NCBI GenBank assembly: GCA_902799745.1
Contig: CADCBQ010000018.1
Coordinates: forward strand, 1 to 52,916
Length of the DNA stretch: 52,916 nucleotides
Source: Fibrobacter succinogenes
GTDB taxonomy: Bacteria > Fibrobacterota > Fibrobacteria > Fibrobacterales > Fibrobacteraceae
Direction: 5' to 3'
A program made the translations under genes and the position numbers. Shown one piece after another: positions 23,691-30,924 of the stretch; within the stretch, counting starts at the first letter, position 1; every line of letters starts with the position of its first letter. The notes below the pieces were generated by a model. It saw nothing but the letters and a program-made list of their open reading frames with translations. It made no database searches and was not told where the DNA came from.

Positions 23691-25991
23691 ATGCGGTTAC
23701 ATTATCAGAATTCGGCAGAGAATTATTTCGGGAATGCGCTGAATCGGTTAGAAGGAGAGTTGCCTGCGGCGAAGGCGGAGTCGAGGACTTCTTTTATCGA
23801 CTTGAAAATTATGGAATACTGGGTGCGCTTTATGCGGGCGTATCCGGATGGCTGCTGTCGCAGTTTTTGCGAGAATTATTTGCCGGTCCGTTATTATGGC
23901 GAATTTGCGGATCGTGTTTACGAGATTCACGACCAGGTTGATTTTTCGAGTACTATCAGGACTTCGATTGATGACAAGCATTATGGGGGGCGGGAGCTTT
24001 TGGAGGCGTATCACGAAACCAGGAATGTTCGCTTTGCTCAGCAGTTTTTTGAGATTATGGCTTATTTGGAGCGCGCGAACGATTGCTTGCGACCGATTAT
24101 CGTGCAGATGATTGAAAATTGCGTGAAAGAAAAGCTAGCGAAAGGTTGCTCGCACGATGACGAAGCTTTTCAACGCGCTTTTGAATTAAAGCGTCTTTTC
24201 CATTTATCGGATGAGGCGGTGGAACTGGTGCTTTATTTATGGCTTCGCAACCATCAGCGACTGTATTTGAGGCTAGAAAACATTCGGGTGAAAGAGGGGG
24301 AAACTTTTGATCCGAATGAACGAGGTGCCTTTAATCGAATCGCCTTGCTGACGGGGCTTGATGCCGCTACCCTTCAGGAGCTTTGTTCCAAGGAAAGCCC
24401 GCTTATTAAGTTCCAACTAGTTCAAATGGAAGAATCGTTCCGCAATACGGATTTGAGAATCAAACGCAAGGAATTGTACCTAGCGGACGATGTGAGCAAT
24501 TATCTGTACGGGTTTTCGGACATGTCGCAGATTATGGATTTCAGACCGGCAGCAAAACCGTGTGTCCCCTATGAGCGGATTGCCAAGACGAATCCGCAGG
24601 CGTCTTTTGTCTTGCAGATGCTGAAATCGCACCAGAAGGGTTCGCCGCTGAACATTCTTTTTTATGGTCGCGAAGGAACGGGCAAGACGGAACTTGCCAA
24701 GGCTATTGCGCAAGAGTTGAATGTTGTGCTGCTTTCGGTGGGCATCGGTGAAGAATCGATGAGCGAGGAATCCCTTTTGCAGACGCGCTTGCGCTCGATG
24801 CTTTTGGCCGATTGGGAATGTTGGCGGAGTGGCGGCATCATCTTGATGGATGAGGCAGACTTGGTCTTGAATAAGGCAGAAAAGGGATTGCTGAATATTA
24901 TTTTTGAGAGTCTGAAAACGCCTGTCATTTGGATTACGAATAATATCGCGATGATTGAAAATAGCACCCGTCGCCGTTTCGATTATTCGTTGGAATTTTT
25001 CTCGTTCAGCAAGAGCGAACGCATTGCAATTTGGCAGTCCGTACTGAAAACGCAACAGGCGGAATCACTGATGCGTGGCGAAGATATTGAATGTGTCGCC
25101 AAGGAAATTCCGGTGATGGCAGGGAGCGCCACTTTGGCGGTTCGGCTTGCGCAACGAATGCAGTCTCAGGAGATGCCGCCTTTGAATGTGGTTCGCGAAA
25201 TTGCGTCTTCGCATGCAAAACTTTTGGGTATATCGACTTTGCCGCAAGAATCGAGGCCGGATTATAATCTGGAGTGCGTCCGTATTTTGAGCGGGGATAT
25301 TCGGAATGTAGATTATGTCGTGCCGATGCTCAGAAATTTTGATGCACGCTGGAAGGAGTCAAAGACCTCGGGGCGCAGGGAAAACTTGAATATATTCCTG
25401 TATGGCCCTCCCGGCACAGGAAAGTCGGCTTTTGCGAAGCATGTCGCGCATGACATTCTAGATCGCGAGATTATCGTGAAACGGGCGAGCGATATTCTGG
25501 GGTGCCATGTGGGCGAAAGTGAACATAATGTAAGCGCCATGTTCCGTGAAGCGGAACGGAGTGATGCGATTCTGTTTATCGACGAGGCGGACAGTTTCTT
25601 TGAAAATCGTGGCAACGCGAAAAATCATTGGGAAGTGACCCTGGTGAACGAGTTTATTTGCCAGATGGATTCCTTTAACGGAATGCTGATTGCCGCGACA
25701 AACTACGAGAATGTCTTGGATTGGGCGATTCGTCGGCGTTTTCAGCTGAAGCTGGCGTTTAACTATATGGATCTGCCGCAAATTTCAAAAACTTGGACCG
25801 CATTTTTCGGGGGCCATTGCCCCAAGGAAATTCTTCGCTGCGACAATGTGGCGATTAGCGACTTTCAGAATGTGCGTCGCAAGCTAGAATATGTCCCGAG
25901 CGATTTGCGTACGAAAGAACTCATCTTGCAGAATATGCTCGAAGAACTCGCCAATAAAGACGACCATCAGGGCCGTAGGCTGGGGTTGTAG
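23691..25991 (+). CDS. Double AAA+ ATPase
   Basis: The ATG at 23691, with AAGAGG nearby, gives 766 residues; the longer reading from 23628 runs through the operator. Residues 1-300 form a mostly helical region with no family I recognise. AAA+ domain 1 has Walker A GREGTGKT (326-333) and Walker B IILMDEAD (about 383-390); domain 2 has GPPGTGKS (572-579) and ILFIDEAD (about 627-634), followed by a sensor-like ATNYE and an arginine-rich RRRF. Both Walker motifs look intact. The order recalls CDC48-like unfoldases, but the substrate is unknown. It is transcribed from the island operator shared with the WYL regulator, so it may be a motor or sensor of a defence system. Confidence 0.85.
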   Translation: MRLHYQNSAENYFGNALNRLEGELPAAKAESRTSFIDLKIMEYWVRFMRAYPDGCCRSFCENYLPVRYYGEFADRVYEIHDQVDFSSTIRTSIDDKHYGGRELLEAYHETRNVRFAQQFFEIMAYLERANDCLRPIIVQMIENCVKEKLAKGCSHDDEAFQRAFELKRLFHLSDEAVELVLYLWLRNHQRLYLRLENIRVKEGETFDPNERGAFNRIALLTGLDAATLQELCSKESPLIKFQLVQMEESFRNTDLRIKRKELYLADDVSNYLYGFSDMSQIMDFRPAAKPCVPYERIAKTNPQASFVLQMLKSHQKGSPLNILFYGREGTGKTELAKAIAQELNVVLLSVGIGEESMSEESLLQTRLRSMLLADWECWRSGGIILMDEADLVLNKAEKGLLNIIFESLKTPVIWITNNIAMIENSTRRRFDYSLEFFSFSKSERIAIWQSVLKTQQAESLMRGEDIECVAKEIPVMAGSATLAVRLAQRMQSQEMPPLNVVREIASSHAKLLGISTLPQESRPDYNLECVRILSGDIRNVDYVVPMLRNFDARWKESKTSGRRENLNIFLYGPPGTGKSAFAKHVAHDILDREIIVKRASDILGCHVGESEHNVSAMFREAERSDAILFIDEADSFFENRGNAKNHWEVTLVNEFICQMDSFNGMLIAATNYENVLDWAIRRRFQLKLAFNYMDLPQISKTWTAFFGGHCPKEILRCDNVAISDFQNVRRKLEYVPSDLRTKELILQNMLEELANKDDHQGRRLGL

Positions 25992-26065
25992 AAAAATATA
26001 CAAACATATTGCTTTTGTAATGTGTTTATACTATATTTATTAGTTGTATATCGTTTGAGGTCTGT

Positions 26066-26383
26066 ATGGCGACATCAATATTACAAATACGTGTGGATGA
26101 TAAGTTGAAAGACGAGGTCTCCGACTTGTTTGAAAGTCTAGGAATGGACATTCCTACGGCTGTTCGCATTTTTTTCAAGCGAGCGGTAATTGAAAGAGGG
26201 TTGCCGTTTAAGGTGTCTGAACGTCCGACGGTGAATGAATCTTCTGAACTTATGTCGGCATTACGTGCGCTCAATGATGATGCATTGAAAAACGGCTCTG
26301 CAGGCATGAGCGAAGAAGAGATTGAAGAGGAAATTAAAGCGGCAAGAGCGGAGAGAAAAAAACGTGTATTACGCAGTCGTTGA
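26066..26383 (+). CDS. RelB/DinJ-type antitoxin
   Basis: The 105-residue protein begins with a ribbon-helix-helix segment typical of RelB/DinJ (ILQIRVDDKLKDEVSDLFESLGMDIPTAVRIFFKRAV), which binds DNA and dimerises. The C-terminal half (SELMSALRALNDDALKNGSAGMSEEEIEEEIKAARAERKK) is acidic-basic and helical and would wrap the toxin. GAGG lies about 5 bases before the ATG. It overlaps the PIN-domain gene by 20 bases, so the pair is translationally coupled. Remarkably, its C-terminal tail is repeated at the end of that toxin. It likely represses its own promoter, as relatives do. Confidence 0.85.
   Translation: MATSILQIRVDDKLKDEVSDLFESLGMDIPTAVRIFFKRAVIERGLPFKVSERPTVNESSELMSALRALNDDALKNGSAGMSEEEIEEEIKAARAERKKRVLRSR
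26249..26358 (+). repeat. Direct repeat, copy 1 (antitoxin tail)
   Basis: About 110 bases, starting CTTATGTCGGCATTACG and ending near GCAAGAGCGGAGAG, recur imperfectly at 26826-26935. Both copies are read in the frame that encodes the tail SALxALNxDALxNGSAGMSEEEIE. The two copies are 577 bases apart and lie in different reading frames of the two genes. Confidence 0.9.
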
Positions 26384-26939
26384 TACAAACATATTGGTTT
26401 CTGCAGCCCTTGCGAAAGATCGTCTGCAATCAGTTCCTTATGCGGTTTTTCAAGGTATCTCGAAACACCTTTTTACGCCGATTGTTGATGAAAATATTGT
26501 TGAAGAATATTGTGAAGTGATGAGCCGTTCTAAATTCAGGTGGAATGTTTCATACGGTCAACACTTTGTGGATGAAATTTTGAAGTATGCTATAAACGAG
26601 CCTGTCGCACCAACGGACTTTACTTTGCCGGATGCTGATGACAGAATCTTTTATGATGTAGCTTTTGCTCACCGTGATAAAAGTGCTTATATCGTTACGG
26701 GAAATATAAAGCATTTTCCTAATGTTCCTTTTGCGATAAGTGCTCGAAACTTTCTTGATTTGATAAATCCCGTTCAACCGCAAATGGTTGTAAATGACGT
26801 CTCGGTTTCTTATTCCGCATCCGCTCTTATGTCGGCGTTACAAGCCTTGAATGAAGATGCTTTGAGAAACGGCTCTGCTGGCATGAGTGAAGAAGAAATT
26901 GAAGCCGAAATCAAAGCTGCAAGAGCGGAGAGGAAATAG
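26364..26939 (+). CDS. PIN-domain toxin with antitoxin-like C-terminal tail
   Basis: The GTG at 26364 gives 191 residues beginning MYYAVVDTNILVSAAL, with GGAGAG upstream inside the antitoxin gene; the longer reading from 26322 has an unlikely basic prefix. VVDTNILVSAALAKD carries the first PIN aspartate, with later acidic residues in DENIVEEYCEV and LPDADDRIFYD, so the single-strand RNA nuclease site seems complete (COG1569/TIGR00305 type). The last 40 residues repeat the antitoxin's C-terminus (SALMSALQALNEDALRNGSAGMSEEEIEAEIKAARAERK). PIN toxins do not normally have this tail. It may come from a decayed second antitoxin, or may hold the toxin in check in cis. Confidence 0.85.
   Translation: MYYAVVDTNILVSAALAKDRLQSVPYAVFQGISKHLFTPIVDENIVEEYCEVMSRSKFRWNVSYGQHFVDEILKYAINEPVAPTDFTLPDADDRIFYDVAFAHRDKSAYIVTGNIKHFPNVPFAISARNFLDLINPVQPQMVVNDVSVSYSASALMSALQALNEDALRNGSAGMSEEEIEAEIKAARAERK
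26826..26935 (+). repeat. Direct repeat, copy 2 (end of PIN toxin)
   Basis: Imperfect copy of 26249-26358. It encodes the last residues of the PIN toxin and ends with AGAGCGGAGAGGAAA just before the toxin stop. In copy 1 the matching GGAGAG serves as ribosome binding site for the toxin. Confidence 0.9.
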
Positions 26940-26967
26940 GAAGTCCAATAAAACGATATTTACCACC

Positions 26968-27489
26968 ATGTCCATTTTCACTAAATACATCCAAAACGAA
27001 GAACACTATTCCGAAGTGATTTCGCGAATCATGTCGGTCCGCAATAACCTGTGGATTGGTACTGCCGATATCAAGGATGTGTATGTGAAACAGGATGGCG
27101 ATGCGATTCCGTTGCTGGGGCAGTTGGCCGCACTTTTGAAGCGAGGGGTGGGCGTGCGCCTGATTCACGCAAAGGAACCTGGTCCGAATTTTCGCGAGGA
27201 CTTTGACCGGTTCCCGATTCTGGTGACGGATTTGGAGCGCGTGATGTGCCCGCGAGTGCATTTCAAGATGATGATTTTCGATCTTGAAACCGCTTATATT
27301 GGCTCTGCGAATTTGACGGGTGCGGGAATCGGTATGAAGAGTTCTTTACGCCGTAACTTCGAAGCGGGAATTCTCACGAACGACCCTGCGCTTGTAGAGC
27401 CTGCTATAGAACAGTTCGATACGCTTTGGATGGGCTCGCATTGCAAAAAATGCGGTCGCCAGGAATTCTGTGGCGACAGGATTAAGTAG
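26968..27489 (+). CDS. Phospholipase D-like protein (single HxK motif)
   Basis: The ATG at 26968 gives 173 residues (MSIFTKYIQNEEHYSEVIS). The segment VHFKMMIFDLETAYIGSANLTGAG carries the PLD HxKxxxxD motif, present once, so an active enzyme would need to dimerise as the nuclease Nuc does. A basic patch (RRNFEAGILTND) follows, and the last 20 residues hold CKKCGRQEFC, a possible metal-binding knot. Function could be nuclease or lipase; the toxin-like neighbourhood favours an effector or defence role. The upstream ribosome binding site is weak. Its end overlaps the convergent WYL gene by 8 bases. Confidence 0.75.
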   Translation: MSIFTKYIQNEEHYSEVISRIMSVRNNLWIGTADIKDVYVKQDGDAIPLLGQLAALLKRGVGVRLIHAKEPGPNFREDFDRFPILVTDLERVMCPRVHFKMMIFDLETAYIGSANLTGAGIGMKSSLRRNFEAGILTNDPALVEPAIEQFDTLWMGSHCKKCGRQEFCGDRIK

Positions 27490-28507
27490 ACTTCCTTTCG
27501 TACAGTTTCACCAAGTCTTTAGCGCTATCGAGTACCATTTGGCGGAGCTTGGCGGGCTTTAGCACCTCTGCGATGGAACCATAGTACATGACCCATTGCT
27601 TGAGCAGGCCGTTCACGGCGACTTTCATGGTGACGTGAATGTCTCCGCATTCCAATTCCTTGATTTTCATGCTGGGGTGATAGGGGCGTTCCTGCAGAAA
27701 GTTTTTGGCGTAGCCCGGGAAATAGATGACGACTTTTTCTTCTTGCTGATCCTGGTCGCCCGAAAGCAGCGTTCCTGTGCGGATGCGCTTGCGGAGCGTC
27801 TCAACGACTTTTGGGTCTTCGACGAATTGTTCGCGCAAAAGCTTTACGGATTGAATACGGCGGAGCTTGAGGGCGTATGTTTGATCGGGGTGGTGCTGCG
27901 ATACGCAACCGATGTAGATTTCGCCTTGGTTGATGGCGACCATCAGCGGAATGCGCGGCTTGTTGGTTATATTGCCCCAATTGTCGGTGTAGGCGATTTG
28001 CACCTTCTGTTTTTTGCGGATGGCATCGAGGATGATTGGCAGATTCTTGCCTACGTTTTCGTCAACGCTCGGTGGCGTACCCATGAATAGGATGCGTCCA
28101 TTCAATTCCTTCGCGTAATATGCTAAAGTCGATTGTTCCTTGGCGGGCAAGTCCTGCGTGATTCTCTTGGTCAAGTCTTCGATAAGGTTCGAGGTTGCCG
28201 GATAGATGTTTGCAATGCGCTGCAGAAACATGAAGTGCAGTAGCGTGTCGCCAAATTCCGGGAATATGAGCTTGTTTGCGCGTTCAAGTGCCATCTGGTA
28301 ATAGGTTTTGCCGCTTTCGACGGAACGCTTGATGTAGCCGCCCTCGATTTCGGAGAGTGCGTGCATGTCACGCTGTACGCTCCGCAGGTCTTCTTCGCGA
28401 ATGTCCAAATGCCGCATGATGTCGGCGACGCTGTAACGGTTGTTGTAGTGCGCCATCATGTAGACGAAAATTCGTATCATTCGTTCGCCGCGAGCTTGAC
28501 TAGCCAT
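27482..28507 (-). CDS. WYL-domain transcriptional regulator
   Basis: The ATG at 28507, with AGGAGG five bases before it, gives 341 residues. Residues about 5-70 form a winged helix (MIRIFVYMMAHYNNRYSVADIMRHLDIREEDLRSVQRDMHAL), followed by a linker, then a WYL domain at about 145-220 (KVQIAYTDNWG, RIPLMVAINQGEIYIGCVS, YALKLRRIQSV) and a C-terminal extension. The eponymous WYL residues read YIG. WYL proteins such as BrxR and CapW repress phage-defence genes and bind inverted repeats. Its own promoter carries the same 15-bp palindrome as two other promoters in the island, making autoregulation and a small regulon likely (inference). Confidence 0.88.
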   Translation of the reverse strand: MASQARGERMIRIFVYMMAHYNNRYSVADIMRHLDIREEDLRSVQRDMHALSEIEGGYIKRSVESGKTYYQMALERANKLIFPEFGDTLLHFMFLQRIANIYPATSNLIEDLTKRITQDLPAKEQSTLAYYAKELNGRILFMGTPPSVDENVGKNLPIILDAIRKKQKVQIAYTDNWGNITNKPRIPLMVAINQGEIYIGCVSQHHPDQTYALKLRRIQSVKLLREQFVEDPKVVETLRKRIRTGTLLSGDQDQQEEKVVIYFPGYAKNFLQERPYHPSMKIKELECGDIHVTMKVAVNGLLKQWVMYYGSIAEVLKPAKLRQMVLDSAKDLVKLYERKST

Positions 28508-28555
28508 AAAGCCTCCTGCAAAAGTGCAATTCTCATAAAGTGAGAAGTGTTTCTT

Positions 28556-28587
28556 AATATATAAAATGTAGACGACAATAATTGTCG
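28556..28587 (-). promoter_or_regulatory. Shared island operator C plus -7 element, upstream of the WYL regulator
   Basis: On the minus strand CGACAATTATTGTCG (28587-28573), a perfect palindrome within GACGACAAT-A-ATTGTCGTC, is followed by 11 bases and TATATT (28561-28556). This is the same arrangement as operators A and B. Confidence 0.8.
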
Positions 28588-28662
28588 TCTTTTTATGCGA
28601 AAGTAGTTCGTCTGCCGAAGCATGGAGGCTGCTTGGCCCCTGCCAAAGAATCCGAAAAATTC

Positions 28663-28670
28663 TAAATTTG
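28663..28670 (+). promoter_or_regulatory. -7 element of the AlgX-like gene; predicted leaderless start
   Basis: TAAATTTG is followed by 8 bases (GCCCTGTC) and ATG at 28679. No ribosome binding site is visible. Confidence 0.5.
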
Positions 28671-28678
28671 GCCCTGTC

Positions 28679-29632
28679 ATGTTTTTTAGGAAACATTTGG
28701 GGTTTATTTTTGGATTTGGAGTGGCGGTTGTTGCGCTTGCCATGGTCTACCTATCTACTCGTCCGCTTATCCCGTTGGTTGTTCAGGAACAGATCGAAGC
28801 CGATATTGAAAAATGTGGCGGACAACTGAAAGAGACTCGCTGTGCGGTAAGTGGCGTAGACGACTGGATTTTCTTGCAGGAAAGTCTTGTTAACCTGGTG
28901 GTGGACTGGAAAGAAAACTTGAATTCATTTGTGGCTTTCAACGATTCGCTGGAAGCGCGCGGTATCAAGTTGGTGGTGGTGCCTGTTCCAGACAAATTGC
29001 AAATCGAGGCGGAACATTATTCGGAAGAATTGTCGGGTGGTATCGTTGCCCCGCAATATGAAGAATGGGTAGATGCGTTGCAAGACGAAGGCGTTGTCGT
29101 TGTCGATGCGGTGGAGGAGTTTCTCGAAAAGAACGAAGAAACGCCCATGTTCGAGGCGTACGAAAGCCATTATACAAGTGCCGGCCGGCAGGTTCTTGCC
29201 CAGATGATTGCCGATACCATCAACGAGATGAACTTGGATATTCCGAGAGAAGAATGGTTCCTGCGCGATACGGTTGTTCCCGGCACCGGAAATCTTTATC
29301 ACTTGAAGTACAATTCTTACCCTGATTACGATGTGCGCGTGTTAAAGACCGTGGATGCGGAAGGTAAACGCTACCGCGGATCCAAAGATGCTCCCATTGT
29401 GATAATCGGCGACAGCAATGCCGATTTTGGCTGGAACAGTTCTTCCAATATAGGCGCCTACATTGCGCAGGCGACAGGGATAGAGACGTTTACGCGTAGC
29501 CGTATTGGTGGCGGAAACTATGGTCCGACCTTGTTCAAGGACCGTTCGGAATTCCTGGAAGGGAAAAAGATGGTGGTCTGGGTGTTTGATGGCCGTGAAC
29601 TTTACGGCGATTTCAGCATGCCGGAATTCTAG
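28679..29632 (+). CDS. AlgX/AlgJ-like SGNH-hydrolase-fold membrane-anchored protein
   Basis: The ATG at 28679 gives 317 residues, starting MFFRKHLGFIFGFGVAVVALAMVYL, an N-terminal membrane anchor; an upstream ATG at 28622 is less likely. The body has the AlgX/AlgJ SGNH pattern: VDDWIFLQESL (Asp-Trp opening), VVVPVPDKLQIEAEHYS, a His motif ESHYTSAGRQ, and VIIGDSNADFGW near residue 244 with the nucleophile serine. AlgJ and AlgX O-acetylate alginate; in this position it may modify a surface polysaccharide. The aspartate usually two before the histidine (DxH) is glutamate here (ESH). No MBOAT partner is next to it. Confidence 0.7.
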   Translation: MFFRKHLGFIFGFGVAVVALAMVYLSTRPLIPLVVQEQIEADIEKCGGQLKETRCAVSGVDDWIFLQESLVNLVVDWKENLNSFVAFNDSLEARGIKLVVVPVPDKLQIEAEHYSEELSGGIVAPQYEEWVDALQDEGVVVVDAVEEFLEKNEETPMFEAYESHYTSAGRQVLAQMIADTINEMNLDIPREEWFLRDTVVPGTGNLYHLKYNSYPDYDVRVLKTVDAEGKRYRGSKDAPIVIIGDSNADFGWNSSSNIGAYIAQATGIETFTRSRIGGGNYGPTLFKDRSEFLEGKKMVVWVFDGRELYGDFSMPEF

Positions 29633-29643
29633 TTTCGGAATTT

Positions 29644-30078
29644 TTATTCCAGCATAATTGTGAACGGGCCGTCGTTCGTGAGACTCACCTGCATGTCGGC
29701 ACCGAATTTCCCTGTCTGCACGACGGGGATTTCTTTTTTGCATTCAGCGATAATGTATTCGTAAAGCTCGTTTGCAAGTGCCGGGTTGCCTGCACCGTTG
29801 AAAGTCGGACGGTTTCCTTTGTTGCAGTTGGCGTAAAGCGTGAACTGCGAGACGAGCAGGAGCTCGCCGCCCACATCCTTGATGGAAAGATTCGTCTTGC
29901 CGTTTTCGTCGGCAAAGATGCGGAGCGCAAGCATCTTGCGGATAAGCCTGTCGGCAATTTCCTTGGTGTCGTCTTCGCCCACGCCGATAAGAATCATGTA
30001 GCCCTTGCCGATTTTCCCGACAGTTTCGCCTGCAATATCCACCTGGGCGTTCAATACTCGCTGAATCAAGAATTTCAT
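29644..30078 (-). CDS. dtd: D-aminoacyl-tRNA deacylase
   Basis: DTD removes D-amino acids (and glycine from tRNA-Ala) from tRNAs, a proofreading step. The 144-residue length is standard. Motifs seen: [15 protein letters not shown] at the start, SQFTLYA near residue 78 and [10 protein letters not shown] at the C-terminal end, a slight change from the usual NDGPVT. It is the last gene of csdA-tcdA-dtd, with only one base after the tcdA stop, and ends 11 bases from the convergent AlgX-like gene. Confidence 0.96.
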   Translation of the reverse strand: MKFLIQRVLNAQVDIAGETVGKIGKGYMILIGVGEDDTKEIADRLIRKMLALRIFADENGKTNLSIKDVGGELLLVSQFTLYANCNKGNRPTFNGAGNPALANELYEYIIAECKKEIPVVQTGKFGADMQVSLTNDGPFTIMLE

Positions 30079-30079
30079 G

Positions 30080-30913
30080 TTACTCCGCGCTAGCCAATGC
30101 CTTCTTGTAGATGTCCTGCATCACGAGGCCTGCAATCATGAATCCAAAAATAGCGGTGGAGTGCGCCATGGTGCCGTTGATTTGCGCCTTACTGCTGCAC
30201 CATTCGTGATCGACCAGGTTTGCATTCTGGAGTTCGGCTTCGCTCCTTTCGTGGCGCACCTTGGGGCACATGCAGGCGTCCGTTCCGCAAGAGGAATTCT
30301 TGCCACGGTTTTTCAGGAGTTCGTCGCTGTAGACGCATAGCACTTTTTTCTTGAGAGCTATTTTCTTTTTCTTGAACTTGTCGCGCAGGGCGCGGGCGAG
30401 CGGGCAACCGGCGACTTTCCAGAATTCGGCGACCTTGATTCGCGTGGGGTCCATCTTGAGGGCTGCCCCCATCGAAGAGAAAACTGTGGCCTTTGTGCGC
30501 GTGGCGTGCCACAATAACTGCATCTTGTTTTCGAGGCTGTCGATGGCATCGATGATGTAGTCGAATGTGTCTAGCTGGAACTTCTCGGTATTCGCTTCTT
30601 CGTAGATGTCTTGGAGTGCTACGATGTTGGCGTGCGGGTTGATTTCGAGTAGGCGATTTTTCAACACGTCCACCTTGACTTGCCCCACGGTTTTCGTGGT
30701 GGCCATCAGTTGGCGGTTCACGTTGGTGACGCACACGCGGTCTGAATCAACGAGTACGAGTTCCTTGATGCCGGAACGCACCAGGCTTTCGGCGCACCAG
30801 CTGCCGACTCCGCCGAGACCGAAGATAATGACTCGCTTCTGGTAGATGTCGCCCATCACGTCGTCTCCGAGCAGGAGCGATGTGCGGTTAAAGATGCCTT
30901 TCTCGATTCCCAT
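30080..30913 (-). CDS. tcdA: tRNA threonylcarbamoyladenosine dehydratase
   Basis: TcdA is an E1-like enzyme that dehydrates t6A at position 37 of tRNAs to its cyclic form. The 277 residues start with [11 protein letters not shown] and the nucleotide-binding GLGGVGSW (32-39), followed by [15 protein letters not shown], typical of the ThiF/MoeB fold, and end in a hydrophobic helix ([16 protein letters not shown]). A Cys-rich stretch (CGTDACMC) occurs near residue 208. The gene lies between csdA and dtd; in E. coli tcdA (csdL) also lies in the csdA cluster, and the desulfurase supports its activity. Confidence 0.93.
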   Translation of the reverse strand: MGIEKGIFNRTSLLLGDDVMGDIYQKRVIIFGLGGVGSWCAESLVRSGIKELVLVDSDRVCVTNVNRQLMATTKTVGQVKVDVLKNRLLEINPHANIVALQDIYEEANTEKFQLDTFDYIIDAIDSLENKMQLLWHATRTKATVFSSMGAALKMDPTRIKVAEFWKVAGCPLARALRDKFKKKKIALKKKVLCVYSDELLKNRGKNSSCGTDACMCPKVRHERSEAELQNANLVDHEWCSSKAQINGTMAHSTAIFGFMIAGLVMQDIYKKALASAE

Positions 30914-30924
30914 ACGAATCCCGG

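Noticed and set aside
26322..26363. Upstream start for the PIN gene giving MKRKLKRQERREKN
   Set aside because: This is the antitoxin tail read in another frame; PIN proteins start right at the VVDTN strand, matching GTG 26364.
19073..28587. Mobile element carrying the island
   Set aside because: No integrase, transposase, terminal repeats or attachment sites are seen within or beside it; only composition and gene content hint at transfer.
28507..28696. N-terminal extension of the WYL gene to 28696
   Set aside because: It would run through the operator and promoter; ATG 28507 has AGGAGG at ideal distance and starts directly before the winged helix.
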